From assembly GCA_017992695.1 (NCBI GenBank), contig JAGOOC010000025.1:1-40759 (forward strand): a stretch of DNA of 40,759 bases, read 5' to 3'. The notes beneath the pieces were generated by a model. The model did not search any database. It had not been told where the DNA came from and saw only the letters and a program-made list of their open reading frames with translations. The first letter of the stretch is position 1. Each line of letters opens with the position of its first letter. Position numbers and translations under genes: made by a program. Below, in pieces: positions 36,507 to 40,759 of the stretch. The DNA comes from Bacteroides sp. (GTDB lineage Bacteria > Bacteroidota > Bacteroidia > Bacteroidales > Bacteroidaceae).

Positions 36507-36821
36507 TTATTTGTTCCACATTAACTCGATCGCAATTCCCTCTTCTTCAATAAAGGCTATCCAGGCCCCTCCCCCCAACTCGGTAGGAGGAAGCAACACT
36601 TTCTTGCCCTCCATTTCAGCTTCCGGATCGGTCACCTGATAGGCGATGTGCGTTTTTTTCTGAATGAGTTCGGGCATCCAGCTGTCACTTTCAAAGCGCA
36701 ACCACTCAATGCGGTTGGTGCTGTCGGCATAATTCGTGAGGAAAACTTTCATTCCTTCGGCATACACCTCTCCGGCCTGAGGCTCGGTAGTAGGTATACC
36801 AATGTGATCTAATGTTCTCAT
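36507..36821 (-). CDS. VOC superfamily (glyoxalase-like) protein
   Basis: Small 104-residue metal-dependent protein of the vicinal-oxygen-chelate fold. It opens LDHIGIP (His6), with Glu44, His58 (KKTHIAYQV) and Glu99 (GIAIELMW) in the typical 2-His-2-Glu positions. One VOC module of this size would act as a homodimer. VOC enzymes isomerise, epimerise or cleave vicinal dicarbonyl compounds, which would suit an isomerase step between DhaKL and the LsrF-like enzyme, as LsrG does in the known pathway. That role is inference from gene order; LsrG itself belongs to another fold. It is 4 bp before dhaK and 26 bp after the cupin gene. Confidence 0.85.
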   Translation of the reverse strand: MRTLDHIGIPTTEPQAGEVYAEGMKVFLTNYADSTNRIEWLRFESDSWMPELIQKKTHIAYQVTDPEAEMEGKKVLLPPTELGGGAWIAFIEEEGIAIELMWNK

Positions 36822-36847
36822 GGTTTAATAAGGTATTTATGATTGAT

Positions 36848-37516
36848 TTAAAGTTTTGCTTTAGGGTTGGTAAAACGAAGTCCGGCGCCATCGTGATAGT
36901 TGGCATACTCGTGTACAATAGCTCCTTGATCGCCTGCTAAAAGGAAATGCCAGGTTCCTTTGGCTGCCAGGTGTATCACTTCGCCTACGTTTTGTTCTTT
37001 GAAGTTTTTAGACAACGTAGTAGCTTGTTGAGAAGCGGGTATAACAGGCGCATTGGCAGCCGGTTCGCCTACTTCGGTAAAATTATAGCACATGCCGTTG
37101 CGAACCATCCAGCTCTCGAACTTAGCCGGGAACTTCGTTTCTACGTGCGAGTGTTCAGGAATCATCTGACCCGGAAGCAGATAGATGTCATGCGAGAAAT
37201 ATTGGTTTACAGAATCGTTTACCCAGAATATACCTCCCATACCACAGTTTTCAAAATCACCCAGACCGAAATCGGTATACCAGGCCTCTTTCTCGATCAT
37301 TTCGGTTACGGGGTATCCGTAATGGGCAAACATCTCGTAATAAGCCTTCTTGGCTACATCTTGTTGAAACACACCGTCTTTATAGAAATCGGCATTGGTG
37401 TACTTTTTCTGGAACATGGTTTTCTCTTCTGTTTTAGTGTTACAATTCGTGTTAGAATTACAGCTTGCGGTGATAATGCACAGCGCTGCAATAAAAAAAA
37501 GTTTAATTGTCTTCAT
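36848..37516 (-). CDS. D-lyxose isomerase-like cupin lipoprotein
   Basis: Lipid-anchored protein of 222 residues with a cupin fold like the D-lyxose ketol-isomerases. From the ATG at 37516 the signal peptide ends in a lipobox (ITASC, Cys19). The longer reading to 37585 lies inside the preceding gene and is rejected. Probable metal ligands are His122 and His124 (PEHSHVETK), Glu134 (AKFESW) and His190 (KGTWHF), as in metal-binding cupin isomerases. Known lyxose isomerases are cytoplasmic and have no lipobox, so the export signal is odd: it would place a sugar-isomerase-like enzyme in the periplasm or on the membrane. It may bind metal or sugar without isomerase activity. Placed between the chorismatase-like and VOC genes. 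Confidence 0.82.
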   Translation of the reverse strand: MKTIKLFFIAALCIITASCNSNTNCNTKTEEKTMFQKKYTNADFYKDGVFQQDVAKKAYYEMFAHYGYPVTEMIEKEAWYTDFGLGDFENCGMGGIFWVNDSVNQYFSHDIYLLPGQMIPEHSHVETKFPAKFESWMVRNGMCYNFTEVGEPAANAPVIPASQQATTLSKNFKEQNVGEVIHLAAKGTWHFLLAGDQGAIVHEYANYHDGAGLRFTNPKAKL

Positions 37517-37530
37517 ACGTTTATTTTTAA

Positions 37531-38646
37531 TTAATGAGTGATAATGGATACTCCTTCGATCTCGATTAAAAGCTCTTCGCGACAAACATCGGCTTGCAGA
37601 TAGATAGCCGACACGCCGTGGTAGAGTTGTGAGATAACCGTTTCAGCAGCTTCCAACTCTTCGGTGTTTTTTAAATATACCCGAATAATTTCCAGCGGAT
37701 GCTTCCCGGTCAAAACGTTTATGTTTTCGATCGTAATGCGTGTTTGTTCTTCAATTCCCACACCTTGCAAGCTCAGTTCTCCTCGGATAGCAGCCGTTCC
37801 AGAAACATATAACACTCCTGATCCGCATTGGATTACTTGCTTGGCTCTTTCAAATTTAGGAGTTGTTTTGTGAGACAATCGCTCGTCTACCTTTCCCAGT
37901 AACTGTACTTGCGAATAGGCGTGTGCAGCCACCTGCAAAGGATTGTCGATCGGGGTGATGTTTGTATCGGCATTGTATGCCAAGGTGGCGTTTAAGTCGA
38001 TCATAACACCTCCCCAGTCCATGCCGATACCGGTAGCAGCCGGAAAGCCATTCTTCCATTCTGTTTGATCGTAAAAGAGCGAGCGGACATCGTTAAATGC
38101 CTGATAGTTCTGTCTTTCTTGATTGTATTCGGTGATCTTCTCAATATAGTTCCATTGCCTAACAATCGAATAAATAGGCATGGATTCTATCTCCATAATT
38201 GCTTCAATCGTATCAAACACCTCTTCAGACTGTGCAGCAATAGATTGATTCAGATCTTTCGAGATAATTCCTCCTAAAAAAAGACGCTTGCAAGAGTCAT
38301 CGTGCAAAGTGATGTAGGACGTATTGTTCCATTTCTTATAAAGCAGTGATTCGGAAGCGAGTATTTCCATCTCGTGAATTTCGACAGCCAAACCAACATG
38401 AGCCAGCGTATCTTGTGCCACGAGGCTGATAACCGGCGCTTGTGTGCCGAACTTATCATTGATCATTCTTTGGATGAGTGTCAAGTATTCAACGTACTGG
38501 CTGTTCGAGGAGATAGTCGTAAAAAACACCATTCGCATGGGGGTGTACGTGCAGTTCAGTTCGGCCAAGAGCTGACTCAGCATCTTCTCAAAAGGTTGAG
38601 CAGAGATCGTAGCGTATTTATAATGTAGCTTTCTGTACATAATCAT
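37531..38646 (-). CDS. Chorismatase/Rid-like protein
   Basis: Cytoplasmic protein of 371 residues with two RidA-type halves, the arrangement found in chorismatases such as FkbO, Hyg5 and XanB2. Marks include VRQWNYIEKITEYNQERQNY (162-181) leading to FNDVRSLFYD, then FPAATGIGMDWGG (201-213), the second-half VSGTAAIRGE (281-290), and QTRITIENINVL, with RVYLKN near 322. The PAATGIG and SGTAxIxGE elements are characteristic of chorismatase-type proteins. No other chorismate genes are nearby; in this locus it may be a Rid-type imine or enol scavenger instead. Start at 38646 or 38640. It lies between the broken cytochrome gene (15 bp) and the cupin gene (14 bp). Confidence 0.72.
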   Translation of the reverse strand: MIMYRKLHYKYATISAQPFEKMLSQLLAELNCTYTPMRMVFFTTISSNSQYVEYLTLIQRMINDKFGTQAPVISLVAQDTLAHVGLAVEIHEMEILASESLLYKKWNNTSYITLHDDSCKRLFLGGIISKDLNQSIAAQSEEVFDTIEAIMEIESMPIYSIVRQWNYIEKITEYNQERQNYQAFNDVRSLFYDQTEWKNGFPAATGIGMDWGGVMIDLNATLAYNADTNITPIDNPLQVAAHAYSQVQLLGKVDERLSHKTTPKFERAKQVIQCGSGVLYVSGTAAIRGELSLQGVGIEEQTRITIENINVLTGKHPLEIIRVYLKNTEELEAAETVISQLYHGVSAIYLQADVCREELLIEIEGVSIITH

Positions 38647-38661
38647 TGTGTTTTAGTTGTA

Positions 38662-40431
38662 TTAGAGTGAATTAACATATTCGGTAAGTTCTTCAATTTC
38701 TTTCTTTGAGATCTTTTTCTCAATACCGTGCTTGTGGGTTTCAAAAACGTCACGCATGGTGGCAGCTCTTCCGTCAAACAAATAGGGGGCTGTTCTCCAT
38801 GTTTCGACCAGCGTAGGTGTATCCCATCCTTTTTCAAATTCAATGTCCTCGCCTATTCGGTGCAGCTTCATATCGGTAAAGAGTGGCCCCGAATGGCAGC
38901 TGTTGCAGTTATACTTCTCGAATACCTTTTGTCCTTTTTGAGCCTTGTCGCTCAGTTTACCATCAATCAAATACGGACTTGCAACGGGGCGAAGTGATTT
39001 AAGATAAGCATCTACAGATTGAGCATACTCTTCGGGCATTTCTACAAATTGAATAAAAGCAAACCCTTTTCTTACTGCCAGTTCAGCTGTAGCACGTATA
39101 CCCGAAATCATACTGGGAGGAGTGGCATGCGAATAGAGCATGCTCTTGCAGTTTTTGGGGTTACCAATCCCGTCATTCATCAAATCCCAATTCAGGCCAT
39201 CGGTGCGTGCATCACCTGGATGACAGCCGTTACACGACTGCCACTGCTGGAAACAGTACGTAGCATCATTGAAGTATTTCTCTCCCTTTAGTTCGGCGGT
39301 CTCTACTCGATTAGGAACCAATGGGTACTCTTTTAGTGTTTTATCGGTCAGGTTGAAACGATGTATCGTATCCGAAAAGAAGGTGGGTATGATGACTTGA
39401 TTGTTCTGCAGAATAAAGTTGCGTGGTGAGTTTCCATGAAGCGGATAGCGAGTGCGAAGCCCATATAGGAAACGTAAATCATAGGCTAATGACATTTTGT
39501 TGACATAGCTTTTATAGGCATCAAGAAATTTGGGATAATCAATTACACTTAACTCATGTGTACCCGAATGCGAGATAACAATATGATCAGAGGTACATTG
39601 AATTCCCCATATCCCAGCCGCACCTTGTTCTGGCTCATCCAACAGCACGCTCCCGCTAAACGATTGATTGTCGGTATCAATGATACTCATGGCACTGGTG
39701 TTCATCCAACCCTGTTGCAGCTGAGTTGTGGGTACTTGAAAACGACCTAAATTATGAGTAACAAATACATACTTACCATCGGGACTCAATGCAATTCCTC
39801 TCAGTGCATTGCTGCCATTATAGAGTTGAATATCTTTGATTCGCTCTCCAGTTATTAAATCAATCACGGAAACGCATGCCGATACAGTATCTATATCAGC
39901 TCTTTGTGCAGGAAGGAAGTTATTAACATACAAATAGCGTCCATTTTTCCCAATCACTGCAGCTTTAGGCTCGCGCAACACCTGAAAAGTGCGCTGACAG
40001 CGCAAAGACTCCACATCTATTTCTGAAATGGTATTTGCAAATTGATTGAGTATGTACAGCTTCTTTTGATCGTTCGAGAAGAGTGGAGCTCAGGCACCCG
40101 AGCCAACGGTTATTGTCGCTTTGATTTGTTTGCTCATAGGATCGACCACATGCAACTGCCCTTTGGCATTGTCAAATGTGGTCACATAACATAAACCATT
40201 TTTCGTGACCAATCCAGTAGGAGAAGCAGGCAGTTTTATAATCGACAACGGATTTTTGAACGCGTCGTCTTAAATACGTATGCTAGTTTCCTCTCTACTT
40301 GTTAGTGCAAATGTATTATCGCTTAATCGTTTTAAATCATTAATGCATAAAGCACTACCAATCTCTTGTGCATTGAGTTGACACATATAAGAAAGAAGTA
40401 TCACTAGTGTAAAGTAGAATAAGTTTTTCAT
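38662..40431 (-). pseudogene. Beta-propeller/di-haem cytochrome gene broken by two in-frame stops
   Basis: Read from ATG at 40431 the frame runs 590 codons, but codon 54 is TAA (40270-40272) and codon 114 is TGA (40090-40092). The start gives a good signal peptide (MKNLFYFTLVILLSYMCQL). The remainder is one propeller with YVTN-like repeats plus a cytochrome c region with CNGCH (residues 400-404) and CNSCH (509-513), and a cytochrome c peroxidase-like end (RTAPYLFDGRAATMRDV). Apart from the two stops the frame is intact, with no frameshift. Both stops fit single C-to-T changes from CAA/CAG and TGG, though the ancestors are not known. Only 450 residues from the GTG at 40014 lack a stop, and that product would have no signal peptide. 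Two sequencing errors, or suppression, cannot be excluded. Confidence 0.82.
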
Positions 40432-40458
40432 GGTTGTTTTGTATCTATGGTCAGTTAG

Positions 40459-40759
40459 TTAGTTTGGTCCATATCCTAATTCATACGATATAGCATGTGT
40501 TGTTTCCAGCAATAATGCAGCATACTTGTCGATAACTTTGTCATTTAATCTACTCCGCGGACCGGATAGCCAAATGGCTCCGATAGGAATACCATGACAA
40601 TTGATAATTGGTGCTCCTAGACAGACCACCCCTATCATCTCTTCTTCTCTATCCATTGCAAATCCGCACTTGCTTATTTGATCAAGTTCCTTAACGAGAT
40701 CGGCTTCGCAAGTGATGGTGTTTTCATTGTACCTTTCGTATGTAATGGTTTTAAGATAA
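40459..40759 (-). CDS. IclR-family transcriptional regulator, C-terminal part (runs off window)
   Basis: Only the last 99 residues are in the window; the start lies beyond 40759. The reading frame is open to the window edge (starting YLKTITYERYNENTITCEADLVKELDQI). It fits the effector-binding domain of IclR proteins: the GFAMDREEEMIGVVCLGAPI segment matches the family's GYAxDxEExxxGVxCxAAPV pattern, then GIPIGAIWLSGP and SYELGYG at the end. The N-terminal helix-turn-helix must lie upstream. It stands 27 bp before the broken cytochrome gene on the same strand, so it is the likely regulator of the following eleven-gene run and may respond to a pathway intermediate. Confidence 0.88.
   Translation of the reverse strand, partial: YLKTITYERYNENTITCEADLVKELDQISKCGFAMDREEEMIGVVCLGAPIINCHGIPIGAIWLSGPRSRLNDKVIDKYAALLLETTHAISYELGYGPN

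Noticed and set aside
40090-40092. TGA at codon 114 of the cytochrome gene as recoded selenocysteine or other amino acid
   Set aside because: A second stop of a different kind (TAA at codon 54) sits in the same frame, and I see no selenocysteine insertion structure directly after the TGA. A nonsense change is simpler.

Overview
The window looks like chromosomal DNA from a Bacteroidales species (Bacteroides or a close relative). Supporting signs are Bacteroidetes-type promoters (TTTG at -33 and TAnnTTTG at -7, clearest at 13296-13326), a one-polypeptide hybrid two-component regulator, a DUF4924-type protein, a fused ResB-CcsA cytochrome maturation protein and weak Shine-Dalgarno sites. I see no tRNA, rRNA, insertion sequence, phage gene or CRISPR array.

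Layout. 1-5.4 kb (+): a complete RND tripartite efflux operon (adaptor, pump, TolC-like channel). 5.5-9.2 kb (-): a four-gene housekeeping operon (LysE-type exporter, DUF4924 protein, rmlD/rfbD, prfC). 9.45-13.2 kb (+): purL. 13.4-18.6 kb (+): a large hybrid two-component regulator followed by a split pair of short chromate-transporter-family genes. 18.7-25.6 kb: two DigH-like glycosyl hydrolase paralogues around uvrA, a small beta-barrel protein and a small membrane protein. 25.65-26.85 kb (-): an unrecognised protein with ATP-grasp features.

27.2-40.76 kb (-): eleven closely packed genes on one strand, the most unusual part. In transcription order: IclR-type regulator (cut by the window end), a beta-propeller/di-haem cytochrome gene broken by two in-frame stops, a chorismatase/Rid-like protein, a lyxose-isomerase-like cupin lipoprotein, a VOC protein, DhaK, DhaL, an LsrF-like thiolase, a secreted beta-propeller, a very large secreted protein with two haem sites joined to a formylglycine-generating-enzyme-like domain, and ResB-CcsA. 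The cytoplasmic part could be a kinase-isomerase-thiolase pathway taking a short hydroxyketone (possibly an AI-2-like dihydroxypentanedione) to DHAP plus acetyl-CoA. The exported part looks like a c-type cytochrome redox module with its own haem-attachment factor. This pairing is inferred from gene order and families, not proven.

Non-coding points: four 16-bp near-palindromes at an exact 22-bp period (27029-27110), a 28-bp tandem repeat between the chromate-transporter genes, several strong bidirectional hairpin terminators, and a hairpin just upstream of the purL promoter.
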